Positions 1 through 7,862 of a stretch of DNA of 64,000 nt are shown piece by piece. The notes beneath the pieces were generated by a model, which searched no databases, was not told where the DNA came from, and was given only the letters and a program-made list of their open reading frames with translations. The stretch comes from Halogeometricum rufum (GTDB lineage Archaea > Halobacteriota > Halobacteria > Halobacteriales > Haloferacaceae). The position numbers were made by a program, and so were the translations under genes. The first letter of the stretch is position 1; each line of letters opens with the position of its first letter. Where the stretch lies: NCBI RefSeq assembly GCF_900112175.1, contig NZ_FOYT01000001.1, positions 310,001 to 374,000 on the forward strand, written 5' to 3'.

Positions 1-2
1 CC

Positions 3-530
3 GAGGACCTCGCGGCACTCGTGACGGCGGCCACCGAGCGATACGGACGCGTCGACGCCGTGGTGAACAACACCGGCCACCCCGCGACGGGTGACCTCCT
101 CGACGTCGACGACGAGGCGTGGCACGAGGGACTGGACCTCGTCCTGTTGAACGCCGTCCGGACGGCCCGCCTCGTCACGCCGGTGATGCGTGAGGGCGAC
201 GGCGGCGCGTTCGTGAACGTCTCGACGTTCTCGGCGTACGAACCGAGCGCCGAGTTCCCCGTCTCGTCGGTGCTCCGCGCCGGTCTCGGCGCGTTCACGA
301 AACTGTACGCCGACCGCTACGCCGCGGACGGCATCCGGATGAACGCGGTCCTGCCGGGGTTCGTCGATAGCTACGACGTGGACGCGGAGACGCGGGACCG
401 GATTCCGATGGGTCGCCCCGCGCGGACCGAGGAGATAGCCGACACCGTCGCGTACCTCCTCTCGCCCGCGGCGAGTTACGTCACTGGGCAGAACGTCCGC
501 GTGGACGGGGGGCTGACCCGGAGCGTCTGA
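3..530 (+). CDS. SDR-family oxidoreductase, 5' end cut by window edge
   Basis: The frame is open from the first bases and ends at TGA 528-530, so the N-terminal Rossmann part with the nucleotide-binding glycine motif lies outside the window. What remains fits the C-terminal two thirds of a short-chain dehydrogenase/reductase: NNTG (the NNAG element), a catalytic-region Ser in VNVSTFSAYEP, a substrate loop, and a C-terminal stretch YVTGQNVRVDGGLTRSV typical of FabG-like SDRs. The usual YxxxK is not obvious: the expected place reads SSVLRAGLGAFTK, so the catalytic Tyr may be replaced. Substrate unknown. It converges on a second SDR gene 40 bp away. Confidence 0.85.
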   Translation, partial: EDLAALVTAATERYGRVDAVVNNTGHPATGDLLDVDDEAWHEGLDLVLLNAVRTARLVTPVMREGDGGAFVNVSTFSAYEPSAEFPVSSVLRAGLGAFTKLYADRYAADGIRMNAVLPGFVDSYDVDAETRDRIPMGRPARTEEIADTVAYLLSPAASYVTGQNVRVDGGLTRSV

Positions 531-569
531 GTTCGAGACCGACTCGGCGGACGGGGTGACGCGGGCCGC

Positions 570-1277
570 CTACACGAACTCGATGGGTTGCGTGCCGTTG
601 GTGACGTGCACCTCGAACGACATCGTCTCGACCGACTGTTCGGCGAGGTGCCAGTACGTGTCGGCCACGTCGTCGGGGTCCAGATACGCCGACTCGTCCT
701 CGACGTCTCCCTCCGGCGGGCGGACGCTCCCGTCGATGACGACGTGCGCGACGTGGACGCCCTCGGGGCCGAGTTCGCGCGCCATCGACTGCGCCATCCC
801 GCGCACGCCGAACTTCGCCGCCGAGAAGGCCAGAGACCCCTCGCGCCCGCGGACGGCGGAGGTAGCGCCCGTGAACAGGATGGTGCCGCCGTCGCCGTCG
901 GTCATGTCGGCGGCGGCCTCCTGCGAGCAGACGAACCCGCCGCGGACGCCGACGGCCAACGCGTCGTCGAGTTCGGCCACGGAGAGGTCGCGCAGGCCCT
1001 TCCACGCCGCGCCACTCGCGTGGTTGACCAGCGTGTCGACGGGGCCGAGGGCGTCGCGAATCTCCGCGAACGCGTCGCGGACCTCGGCGGGTCGCGTGAG
1101 GTCCGTCGGGACGGCGAGTCCCGCCCCCGGCCCCTCGTCCAGTTCGTCGGCGAGCGATTCGACGTACGACGCGGAGCGTGCCAGAAGCGCGACGGCACAG
1201 CCCTCCGCGGCGAATCGGCGGGCGATGGACGCTCCGAGTCCGGGTCCGACACCGGCGACGACGACGACGTGTGTCAT
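570..1277 (-). CDS. SDR-family oxidoreductase
   Basis: A 235-aa short-chain dehydrogenase. The ATG at 1277 is followed directly by a Rossmann strand and the glycine motif GVGPGLG (about residues 9-15), so this start is preferred over longer readings through the upstream tandem repeat. A middle NHASG element and a helix with SAAKFGVRG supply the catalytic region; again the Tyr of YxxxK is not in place (FSAAK), as in several divergent SDRs. NAD(P)-linked; substrate unknown. Convergent with the truncated SDR at the window edge. Confidence 0.85.
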   Translation of the reverse strand: MTHVVVVAGVGPGLGASIARRFAAEGCAVALLARSASYVESLADELDEGPGAGLAVPTDLTRPAEVRDAFAEIRDALGPVDTLVNHASGAAWKGLRDLSVAELDDALAVGVRGGFVCSQEAAADMTDGDGGTILFTGATSAVRGREGSLAFSAAKFGVRGMAQSMARELGPEGVHVAHVVIDGSVRPPEGDVEDESAYLDPDDVADTYWHLAEQSVETMSFEVHVTNGTQPIEFV

Positions 1278-1331
1278 GGCCGTCACGTGGGCCGCCGGGG
1301 GCAAAACGGTGACTGCGACCGACGCGGTGGT

Positions 1332-1399
1332 GACGAGAGCGACGGCGGCGACGAGAGCGACGGCGGCGACGAGAGCGACGGCGGCGACGAGAGCGACGG
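1332..1399. repeat. 18-bp tandem repeat, 3 full copies plus partial
   Basis: The unit GACGAGAGCGACGGCGGC repeats at 1332, 1350 and 1368 with a partial fourth copy from 1386. It lies between the divergent SDR gene and rpiA, upstream of both starts. Copies are identical, so recent slippage expansion is likely. Confidence 0.9.
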
Positions 1400-1451
1400 T
1401 CGGCCACCGGAGAGCGCAAGGTTTGTGCGCCCCTGTCGCGACGCCACGGGT

Positions 1452-2141
1452 ATGAAGACGACGGGCGGCACGGACGACCAGAAGCGCCGTGCGGCCGAAC
1501 GCGCCGCCGAACTCGTTTCCTCGGGCGCGACGGTCGGCCTCGGCACCGGAAGCACCGCCGCGTTCGCCATCCGCGCTCTCGGCCGGGCCGTCGCCGACGG
1601 CGCCGACGTGCGCGGCGTCGCCACCTCGTTCGCCTCGCGCGAACTCGCCCGCGAGGTGGGGATTCCGCTCGTCTCGCTGGACGAGGTGTCGACGGTGGAC
1701 GTCGCCATCGACGGCGCGGACCAACTCGACGCCGACCTGAACCTGATAAAGGGTGGCGGCGCGGCCCACGCCCGCGAGAAGATAGTCGACGCGATGGCCG
1801 ACCGGTTCGTCGTCGTCGCCGACCCTTCGAAGGTGACCGAGACGCTCGACCGGACGGTGCCGCTGGAAGTGCTCCCCGACGCCCGCACCGCCGTCGCCGC
1901 GCGCGTCGAGACGCTCGGCGGCGAGGCGACGCTTCGGCGGGCCGACCGGAAGGACGGCCCCGTCGTCACCGACAACGGCAACCTCGTCCTCGACTGCGCG
2001 TTCGGCGCCGTCGCCGACCCCGCGTCGCTGGCGACGGACCTCTCGGCGACGCCCGGCGTCGTCGAACACGGCCTGTTCGTCGGCGTCGCCGACGAGGCGT
2101 ACGTCGGCACCGACGACGGCGTGGACGTGCGACGACCCTAA
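1452..2141 (+). CDS. rpiA: Ribose-5-phosphate isomerase A
   Basis: A 229-aa RpiA, which interconverts ribose 5-phosphate and ribulose 5-phosphate and so supplies ribose for PRPP and nucleotides. Diagnostic motifs are all visible: VGLGTGSTAAF near the N-terminus (phosphate loop), DGADQLD (active-site Asp pair), KGGGAAHAREK, and a late DNGN element. Length matches the family. The ATG at 1452 precedes the conserved start region and excludes the low-complexity upstream repeat. The PRPP synthetase that uses its product lies about 53 kb downstream. Confidence 0.96.
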   Translation: MKTTGGTDDQKRRAAERAAELVSSGATVGLGTGSTAAFAIRALGRAVADGADVRGVATSFASRELAREVGIPLVSLDEVSTVDVAIDGADQLDADLNLIKGGGAAHAREKIVDAMADRFVVVADPSKVTETLDRTVPLEVLPDARTAVAARVETLGGEATLRRADRKDGPVVTDNGNLVLDCAFGAVADPASLATDLSATPGVVEHGLFVGVADEAYVGTDDGVDVRRP

Positions 2142-2221
2142 TCGCGGAGCGCTCGGAGCGTCGCCACGAGGTCCTCGGCGTCGTCGACGCCGCCGACGAG
2201 GGAGAGGGCGAATCTGCGCGT
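2138..2221 (-). pseudogene. Possible C-terminal remnant of a Cys/Met-metabolism PLP enzyme
   Basis: Read on the minus strand, the last 26 codons before a TAG that overlaps the rpiA stop give RRFALSLVGGVDDAEDLVA and a closing LRALRD. This looks like the extreme C-terminus of trans-sulfuration enzymes (cystathionine synthase/lyase family), which usually end R-h-S-V-G-h-E-D-x-x-D-L-h-x-D-L. Upstream codons do not continue the similarity, and no PLP-lysine region is present. If real, it is a decayed fragment; it could also be chance. Confidence 0.3.
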
Positions 2222-2312
2222 GCGGGACACAGACGACGGTCGGCGTCGCGACTGGTAGACCTGCCGGTGGCGAGTCGTCGCGTCCAAAGAAAATTGGGTT
2301 GGGGTAACCGGC

Positions 2313-2480
2313 TTACAGGTCGCGGGGCTGGACCGTCTTCCGGTCGTTCTCTTCCGCACGGCGGGCGGCGTCTTCGAGCAGTTCCTTCACTTCCTCGTCG
2401 AGCGCGTCGTAGAAGTCAGAAGCGACGTTCTTGTCGTTGAGCGCTTCCTTGACGGCTGCCTTGACAATAAGGTCTGCCAT
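2313..2480 (-). CDS. Small histone-fold-like protein (DUF1931-type)
   Basis: A 55-aa acidic protein beginning MADLIVKAAVKEAL and ending RKTVQPRDL. The helical pattern and the KTVQPRDL ending resemble half of an archaeal histone fold, where a similar K-T-h-x-x-x-D-h sequence forms the last loop and helix; haloarchaeal proteins of this type are usually labelled DUF1931 (family assignment from memory). A TATA-like CTTATTAAG centred about 28 nt before the ATG suggests a leaderless transcript. It may bind DNA or act as a small dimerising protein; function not established here. Confidence 0.8.
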   Translation of the reverse strand: MADLIVKAAVKEALNDKNVASDFYDALDEEVKELLEDAARRAEENDRKTVQPRDL

Positions 2481-2503
2481 ACAGACACCCCTTCTAAGGC
2501 CTA

Positions 2504-2512
2504 CTTAATAAG
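2504..2512 (-). promoter_or_regulatory. TATA-like element of the histone-fold gene
   Basis: On the minus strand the sequence CTTATTAAG is centred near 2508, about 28 nt upstream of the ATG at 2480, the spacing expected of a haloarchaeal leaderless promoter. Confidence 0.6.
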
Positions 2513-2538
2513 ATTTCCCAAATCGGCCGCCTCTCCGC

Positions 2539-2557
2539 CCATATCGGTAGGATATGG
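2539..2557. promoter_or_regulatory. Perfect inverted repeat between divergent promoters
   Basis: CCATATC-GGTAG-GATATGG has two perfect 7-bp arms with a 5-nt spacer. It sits between the minus-strand TATA element of the histone-fold gene and a plus-strand TTTATATA at 2576-2583 that faces larB. The position suits an operator for one or both genes; no cognate regulator is known to me. Confidence 0.45.
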
Positions 2558-2575
2558 CCTTTCGGTGGGGACGGA

Positions 2576-2583
2576 TTTATATA
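2576..2583 (+). promoter_or_regulatory. TATA box facing larB
   Basis: TTTATATA is a near-ideal archaeal TATA box. Transcription would start near 2607, leaving an unusually long leader of roughly 105 nt before larB, unless a short unannotated transcript is made here. Confidence 0.5.
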
Positions 2584-2713
2584 GAGGGAGTTCACATACG
2601 TGGGGGCACATCGTTCGTGCCGTTCTCCGGCCCCGAGACGCCCGTGAGTCGCCGTTTCGGCGTCGTCGGCCCAAAGCGATAGGTAGGTGGGGAACCGGCG
2701 CGAACGCACGCCC

Positions 2714-3502
2714 ATGCGAGATATTCTAGAGGCCGTCGCGGCGGGCGACCTCGACCCGGCCGTCGCGGAGGCGCGCCTCTCGGGCTACACGACGACCGGC
2801 GCCGGACGGTTCGACGCGGCGCGCGAGACGCGACGCGGCGTCCCCGAAGCCATCCTCGCGGAGGGGAAGACGGCGGAGGAGGCGGCGACGCTCGCGGTGG
2901 CGGCCGTGCGGTCCACCGGACGCGCCATCCTCACCCGCGCGGCGGACGACCACGTGAGCGCCGTCGTGGACGCCCTCGACGACGCCGTCGCGTTCGACAG
3001 AGACGACCGCGCGCGAACGCTCGTCGCGCACGCCCCCGACTTCGACCCGCCGGACCTCTCGGCGACGGTGGGCGTCGCCACCGGCGGCACCTCCGACGCC
3101 GAGGCGGCCGGCGAGGCGGCGGTCATCTTAGAAGAGATGGGTGCGACCGTCACCCGCGTCGAGGACGTGGGCGTGGCGCACCTCGGACGCGTCCTCGACC
3201 ACCTCGACACCCTCCGCGACGCGGACGTACTGATCGTCGCCGCGGGCCGCGAGGGCGCACTCCCGACGGTGGTCGCGGGACTCGTGGACACGCCCGTCAT
3301 CGGCCTTCCGGTGTCCACGGGGTACGGTCACGGCGGCGCGGGCGAGGCGGCCCTCGCGGGGATGCTCCAGTCGTGTACGGTCATCTCGACGGTCAACGTC
3401 GACGCCGGGTTCATCGCGGGCGCGCAGGCCGGTCTCGTCGCACGCGCGGTCAGCGACGCTCGGACCGAAACCGACGAGCCGACCGGCGCGGACGACGCCT
3501 GA
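2714..3502 (+). CDS. larB: LarB, nickel-pincer cofactor biosynthesis carboxylase/hydrolase
   Basis: A 262-aa protein of the LarB family, which carboxylates nicotinic acid adenine dinucleotide at C5 and hydrolyses the phosphoanhydride, the first step to the nickel-pincer nucleotide of lactate racemase. Visible features: an N-terminal helical stretch with a pyrimidine-loop-like LSGYTTTGAGRFD, then a PurE-like domain with ATGGTSDAEAA and VGVAHLGR, and C-terminal LPVSTGYGHGGAGEAAL with SCTVISTVNVDAGFIAGAQA. Length is normal. No larC, larE or larA lies nearby, so partners must be elsewhere or the protein serves another nickel enzyme. Confidence 0.92.
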   Translation: MRDILEAVAAGDLDPAVAEARLSGYTTTGAGRFDAARETRRGVPEAILAEGKTAEEAATLAVAAVRSTGRAILTRAADDHVSAVVDALDDAVAFDRDDRARTLVAHAPDFDPPDLSATVGVATGGTSDAEAAGEAAVILEEMGATVTRVEDVGVAHLGRVLDHLDTLRDADVLIVAAGREGALPTVVAGLVDTPVIGLPVSTGYGHGGAGEAALAGMLQSCTVISTVNVDAGFIAGAQAGLVARAVSDARTETDEPTGADDA

Positions 3503-3682
3503 GGCGGGGTGACGCTCCGGCGCGTCTGCACGACCGCTCGTGACCCCGCGTGCAACACGTACGTCCGGTTTCGAACCACATTTGTGGACGATTCGGTGTC
3601 CCTCGCGCACGCGCGCGAAGCCCTATATGGGTGGGATTCGTACACGTGTTACCGGCACATGTGGTGGCTGCCGGATTCAACC

Positions 3683-3832
3683 ATGCCAACTTGCGACCAC
3701 TGCGGGTCGCACGTGTCTGAACGCTTCGCGCGCGTGTTCACCGACGGTGAAGGGCGACTGCTCGCCTGCACCAACTGCTCGGCGAACGCGGGTATCGCGG
3801 AGGTCGCACGACAACGAACCCGCACTGCATGA
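3683..3832 (+). CDS. Small zinc-ribbon protein
   Basis: A 49-aa protein with two CxxC knuckles, CDHC near residue 4 and CTNC near residue 29, plus a conserved-looking FARVFTDGEG segment between them. Such single zinc-ribbon microproteins are abundant in haloarchaea. A TATA-like CTATATGG near 3621-3629 lies upstream. Function unknown. Confidence 0.75.
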   Translation: MPTCDHCGSHVSERFARVFTDGEGRLLACTNCSANAGIAEVARQRTRTA

Positions 3833-3963
3833 CCACTGAAGCGGACGAAGACCACCACGCGAAGCCGTATCCTTCGAACCGACCGGCGTGAGACCACGCG
3901 ACCGGTCGTTTCTCCGCGAGACCAGAAACGCTACGTAGCACCCCGAGAACGCTCCGATATTCG

Positions 3964-4794
3964 ATGAGCGACGGATACACCATCCTCCTGACGAACGACG
4001 ACGGCATCGACGCTCCGGGAATCGCCACGCTCCGCGAGGAACTCACCTCCCTCGGCGACGTGACCGTCGTCGCGCCCGACGGCAACCAGAGCGGCGTCGG
4101 CCGCACCCGCAACCACACCGCCGTCGTCCGCGACCACCCGTGGGGGTACGCCCTCGCGGGGACGCCCGCCGACTGCGTCGCCTACGGCCTCCGCGGACTG
4201 GACGCGGACTTCGACGTGGTCGTCGCCGGCGTCAACGACGGACCGAACGCCGGCAACTACGTCGTCGGTCGGTCCGGCACCGTCGGCGCGGGCATCGAAG
4301 CCGCGTTCCTCGGGACGCCCGCACTCGCCATCTCCGCGTACCACTCGACGGACTTCTTCCTCTCGCCGCCCGAGGAGTACGACTTCGGCCGGCCCGCCCG
4401 CGTCGCCGTCGGCTTGGTCGAACGCGCCCTCTCGGCCGGCGTCTACGACGACGTGGACCTGTTGAACGTGAACGCGCCCGTCGACTCGCCGCACCCGCCG
4501 GTGATGCTGACCGAACCGCACCACGACTACGGCCAGCAGGTCGAACCCGTCGAGGACGACGAACTCGGGCCGGACGAACGCCGCGTCGAACTCAACGACC
4601 GGACGTGGCCCGACGCCGTCGGCTGGGAGAACCCGTTCCCCCTCGCGGAGACGCACCGCGACCGGTACCCCGTCGGCTCGGACCGCCGCGCGATGGTGGA
4701 CGCCGCCGTCAGCGTCTCACCGTTGACCGTGAGCCACGGCGTCGCCGACAGCGCGCGCCTCGCGGACGTGGTGGAGACGTTCGAGGTGGAGTGA
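3964..4794 (+). CDS. surE: 5'/3'-nucleotidase SurE
   Basis: A 276-aa SurE, a metal-dependent nucleoside monophosphate phosphatase. The N-terminus carries LTNDDGIDAPG with the metal-binding Asp pair, APDGNQSGVG forms the phosphate loop, and GVNDGPNAGNYVVGRSGTVGA supplies the third metal ligand and the conserved active-site loop. Length fits the family. The GIY-YIG gene follows after 10 bp and is probably cotranscribed. Confidence 0.96.
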   Translation: MSDGYTILLTNDDGIDAPGIATLREELTSLGDVTVVAPDGNQSGVGRTRNHTAVVRDHPWGYALAGTPADCVAYGLRGLDADFDVVVAGVNDGPNAGNYVVGRSGTVGAGIEAAFLGTPALAISAYHSTDFFLSPPEEYDFGRPARVAVGLVERALSAGVYDDVDLLNVNAPVDSPHPPVMLTEPHHDYGQQVEPVEDDELGPDERRVELNDRTWPDAVGWENPFPLAETHRDRYPVGSDRRAMVDAAVSVSPLTVSHGVADSARLADVVETFEVE

Positions 4795-4804
4795 GGCCGC
4801 GGCG

Positions 4805-5050
4805 ATGGGCGACCACTACGTCTACGTCCTCCGCTGTGCGGACGATACCCTCTACACCGGGTACACGACGGACGTGGCGCGGCGCGTCGAGGAACACGAC
4901 GCGGGCGAGGGCGCGAAGTACACCCGCGGCCGGACGCCGGTCGAACTGGTGCACAGGGAGTCGTTCGACTCGCGGTCGGCGGCGATGTCGCGCGAGTACG
5001 AGATAAAGCAGTTGTCCCGGCGGGCGAAAGAGCGGTTGGTCGAGGGCTGA
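4805..5050 (+). CDS. GIY-YIG domain protein (UPF0213/YhbQ type)
   Basis: An 81-aa single-domain GIY-YIG protein. YVYVLRCADDTLYTGYTTD supplies the two paired motifs (YVY...YTG), followed by the catalytic Arg in ARRVEEH and a downstream EYEIKQLSR with the conserved acidic residue. Related bacterial YhbQ-type proteins have weak nuclease activity and are linked to DNA repair; the role in archaea is unclear. Tight spacing behind surE suggests one operon; the next gene converges 3 bp away. Confidence 0.9.
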   Translation: MGDHYVYVLRCADDTLYTGYTTDVARRVEEHDAGEGAKYTRGRTPVELVHRESFDSRSAAMSREYEIKQLSRRAKERLVEG

Positions 5051-5053
5051 CGC

Positions 5054-5614
5054 TCAGTCGTCCGCGCAGGCGGTCCGCGCCGTCTCCGGGTGGAGGCGTC
5101 GCGCCTCCTCGACGACGGACTCGGCCAACGAGACGAGGCGGCGGCGCACGTCCTCGTCGGTGAGTTCGTCGCCGTCGTAGACGTTGTACGCGCCGCGGAC
5201 GCCGACCTGTTCGGGGACGACGCGGCCGTGGACGCCGCGGATGGTGCTCCGCATGTGTTCGAGCGTCGCGCCGTAGGACCCGCCGCCCGCGGTGGCCACC
5301 AGTCCGACGGCGGTGTCCTCGAACTCGTCCTTGGAACAGTAGTCGTGGAAGTTTCGCCACGTCGAGGAGTAGGACCCGTGATAGACGGGCGACCCGACGA
5401 CGACGCCGTCCGCCTCGCGGACGAGTCGCGTCAGCCGCTCGGATTCGCCCTGTTCGTCTCTGTCCGGGTGGTAGAGGGGGAGGTCCACGTCGCCGAGGTC
5501 CAGCATCGTCGCCTCGGCGCCGGCGTCGCGGGCGGCGTCGAGCACGATTTCGAGCGACCGCTTGGTGTAACTCCCCTCGCGTCTGCTCCCGCAGACGGCG
5601 ACGATTCGCGTCAT
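5054..5614 (-). CDS. NADPH-dependent FMN reductase family protein
   Basis: A 186-aa flavodoxin-fold protein. VAVCGSRREGSYTKR is the FMN phosphate loop, GSPVYHGSYSSTWRNFHDY is the isoalloxazine-binding loop, and GLVATAGGGSYG follows a further strand. Such proteins reduce FMN, quinones, azo dyes or metals with NAD(P)H. The ATG at 5614 sits directly before the first beta-strand. Physiological acceptor unknown. Confidence 0.9.
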   Translation of the reverse strand: MTRIVAVCGSRREGSYTKRSLEIVLDAARDAGAEATMLDLGDVDLPLYHPDRDEQGESERLTRLVREADGVVVGSPVYHGSYSSTWRNFHDYCSKDEFEDTAVGLVATAGGGSYGATLEHMRSTIRGVHGRVVPEQVGVRGAYNVYDGDELTDEDVRRRLVSLAESVVEEARRLHPETARTACADD

Positions 5615-5727
5615 CGTCCGGAGAGGGGGGACCGACGAGCAAAAGCCCGTTGGCTCGCGCCGAGCGGCCGGTTCCGCCGCCCCGTTCGCGGCGTACCTTT
5701 TTGACCGACGACGGCGCACGTCCCCGC

Positions 5728-7101
5728 ATGGACGCTATCTCCTTCGGGACCGACGGCTGGCGCGCGACGCTGGACACGTTCACGGACGACCGGGTCCGAA
5801 TCGTGGGACAGGCCGTCGCCGACTATCTCGCAGACGAGGGGTTCGACGCGCCCGTCTTCGTCGGCTACGACGCGCGGGACACCTCGCTCGGGTTCGCCGA
5901 GTCGCTGGCGGAGGTGCTGTCGGGCAACGGCTTCGACGTCCTCCTGCCGGACCGCGACCGACCGACGCCGCTCGTCGCCTACGCCATCGCCGACCGCGGC
6001 CTCTCGGGCGCGTTGATGGTGACGGCGTCGCACAACCCGCCGGAGTACAACGGCGTGAAGTTCATCCCCTCGGACGGCGCGCCCGCCCTCCCCGAGGTGA
6101 CGGAGGCCATCGAGGAACGCCTCGCCGAACCCGACCTGCTCCCCGAGTCCGAACACGGGACCGTCGAGGAGGTGGACATCGTCACGCCGCACTTCGAGCA
6201 CGCCCGCGAACTGGTGGACGCCGACCTCTCGGGACTCACCGTCGTCTACGACGCCATGCACGGGTCGGGGCGCGGCGTCACCGACGCCCTCCTCGAATCG
6301 GCGGGCGCCGAGGTCATCAGCATCCGCGGGGACCGCGACCCCGAGTTCGGCGGGTCGCCGCCGGAACCGAGCGCCGAGAACCTCGAACAGTTGGTCGAAC
6401 GGGTCCGCGAGGAGGACGCGGACCTCGGCGTCGCCAACGACGGCGACTCCGACCGGGTGGCGTTCGTCACGCCCGAACGCGGCCACCTCGACGAGAACCT
6501 GTTCTTCGCCGCCGCGTACGACTACCTCCTCGCCGACGACAGCGGTCCGGCCATCCGCACCGTCTCGACGACGTTCCTCATCGACCGCATCGCCGAGGCG
6601 CACGGCGAGGAGGTGTTCGAGACGGCTGTCGGCTTCAAGTGGGTCGCCGACGCGATGAAGGAACACGACGCGCTGATGGGCGGCGAGGAGTCCGGCGGCT
6701 TCTCCATCCGCGGGCACGTCCGCGAGAAGGACGGCGTCCTGATGGGACTGCTCGGCGCGGCCGCGGCCGTCGCCGAACCGATGGACGAACGCGTGGACCG
6801 ACTCCTCGACACCCACGGCGACATCGTCGCCGACAAGATTAGCCTCGACTGCCCCGACGCCGAGAAACAGCGCGTCATCGACGAACTGGACGACGAACTC
6901 CCCGAACAGGTCGCGGGACGGGACATCGAGAAAGTCGTCACCCTCGACGGCTTCAAACTCCTGCTGGAAGACGGGTCGTGGCTCCTCGCCCGCCCCTCGG
7001 GGACGGAGCCGAAGATGCGCGTCTACGCCGAGGCGTCCAGCGAGGAGGCCGTCCGCGAACTCCTCGACGCGGGCCGCGAACTGGTCGCGCCGCTCATCTG
7101 A
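5728..7101 (+). CDS. Phosphoglucomutase/phosphomannomutase (alpha-D-phosphohexomutase)
   Basis: A 457-aa alpha-D-phosphohexomutase. The catalytic phosphoserine is Ser101 in TASHNPPEYNG, the metal loop is GDSDR at about 239-243, the sugar-binding GEESGG lies near 318, and the C-terminal phosphate site is RPSGTEPKMR near 424. It interconverts hexose 1- and 6-phosphates for glycan and nucleotide-sugar synthesis; glucose, mannose or glucosamine specificity cannot be decided from sequence. The C-terminal end overlaps the convergent GNAT gene by 8 bp. Confidence 0.93.
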   Translation: MDAISFGTDGWRATLDTFTDDRVRIVGQAVADYLADEGFDAPVFVGYDARDTSLGFAESLAEVLSGNGFDVLLPDRDRPTPLVAYAIADRGLSGALMVTASHNPPEYNGVKFIPSDGAPALPEVTEAIEERLAEPDLLPESEHGTVEEVDIVTPHFEHARELVDADLSGLTVVYDAMHGSGRGVTDALLESAGAEVISIRGDRDPEFGGSPPEPSAENLEQLVERVREEDADLGVANDGDSDRVAFVTPERGHLDENLFFAAAYDYLLADDSGPAIRTVSTTFLIDRIAEAHGEEVFETAVGFKWVADAMKEHDALMGGEESGGFSIRGHVREKDGVLMGLLGAAAAVAEPMDERVDRLLDTHGDIVADKISLDCPDAEKQRVIDELDDELPEQVAGRDIEKVVTLDGFKLLLEDGSWLLARPSGTEPKMRVYAEASSEEAVRELLDAGRELVAPLI

Positions 7102-7552
7102 GGACGCCGCGGAACCGGTCGCCGTCGGTCGGGGGGTCGTCGTCTCGGCCGTCGCCGCCGTTGCCCTCGCCACCACCGCCGCCGTCGACGTTCGCCCCCT
7201 CCGTAGCGGGCGCTATCTCGAACCCGAGCGACTCGTAGAACGGCCGGACCTGCCGCCGAAACGTGGCCGTCAGCGGTCCGTTCGTCTCCGTCGCGGCCGC
7301 CGCGACCAGTCGCCGGCCGATGCCCCGCGCCCGTCGAGAGCGATGCACCGCTATCTGGGCTATCTCCGTCGCCGCGCCCCGGTCGGCGAGGACGCAGACG
7401 CCGACGACGCGGCCGTCAGCCTCGGCGACGAGGACGCCCTCGCGGCCGATTCGGTCGCGGACGCGGTCGGCGTCGACTTCGAGCATCGCGGCGTCGAGCA
7501 GTTCGACGGCGCGTCCGTGGTCGTCGGGGCGGGCACGACGTATCTCGGTCAC
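7094..7552 (-). CDS. GNAT family N-acetyltransferase
   Basis: A 152-aa acetyltransferase with a GTG start. The acetyl-CoA pyrophosphate loop is [10 protein letters not shown] after strand IAQIAVH, and FYESLGFEI is the typical C-terminal motif. After the fold ends near residue 115 there is an unusual Gly/Asp-rich tail. It lies 9 bp downstream of samp2 on the same strand and is probably cotranscribed; whether it acetylates a SAMP-pathway protein is unknown. Confidence 0.9.
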   Translation of the reverse strand: MTEIRRARPDDHGRAVELLDAAMLEVDADRVRDRIGREGVLVAEADGRVVGVCVLADRGAATEIAQIAVHRSRRARGIGRRLVAAAATETNGPLTATFRRQVRPFYESLGFEIAPATEGANVDGGGGGEGNGGDGRDDDPPTDGDRFRGVLR

Positions 7553-7561
7553 GCCGCCGCC

Positions 7562-7768
7562 TCACTCGGCGCCGCCCTTGATGAGGCGGAGAATCTTCAC
7601 CCGGTCGGTCGCGACGGGTTGGTCCTCGGGGACGGGCGACCCGTCGACGAGGACGGACACCTCGTGGGGGCTGAGGTCCACCGCCCGAATCAGGTCGGCG
7701 TACGTGTCGTCGTCGCCGACGCTGACCTCGCGGGTGTCCTCGCCGACGACTTCGACGGTGACGTGCAT
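7562..7768 (-). CDS. samp2: Ubiquitin-like small archaeal modifier protein 2
   Basis: A 68-aa beta-grasp protein of the MoaD/ThiS/ubiquitin type, close to Haloferax SAMP2 as I remember it (shared [15 protein letters not shown] and [10 protein letters not shown] segments, and a neighbouring rfcA). SAMP2 is adenylated by the E1-like UbaA and either joined to protein lysines or used as sulfur carrier for tRNA thiolation. Oddity: the protein ends IKGGAE, two residues past the diglycine, so activation would need removal of Ala-Glu. It is divergent from rfcA and leads the GNAT gene. Confidence 0.9.
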   Translation of the reverse strand: MHVTVEVVGEDTREVSVGDDDTYADLIRAVDLSPHEVSVLVDGSPVPEDQPVATDRVKILRLIKGGAE

Positions 7769-7862
7769 GGCCGCCTCTCCGCCCGCCGCGGGTTTCTCGG
7801 TTTCGCTCCGGTCGGCGGCGCAACGCGGGTGCTTTATCACCCGCCGGGACCGTGTGCAGCGT

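Noticed and set aside
1332-1399. CRISPR-like array
   Set aside because: The 18-bp units are directly joined with no spacers; it is a simple tandem repeat.
481-1419. Long Arg-rich frames opposite or out of phase with real genes, here and throughout the window
   Set aside because: They arise from GC-rich codon bias (high GC at third positions) and show no family motifs.
3570-3660. GGTTTCGAACC, like a tRNA T-arm
   Set aside because: No acceptor stem, D-arm or anticodon arm can be folded around it.
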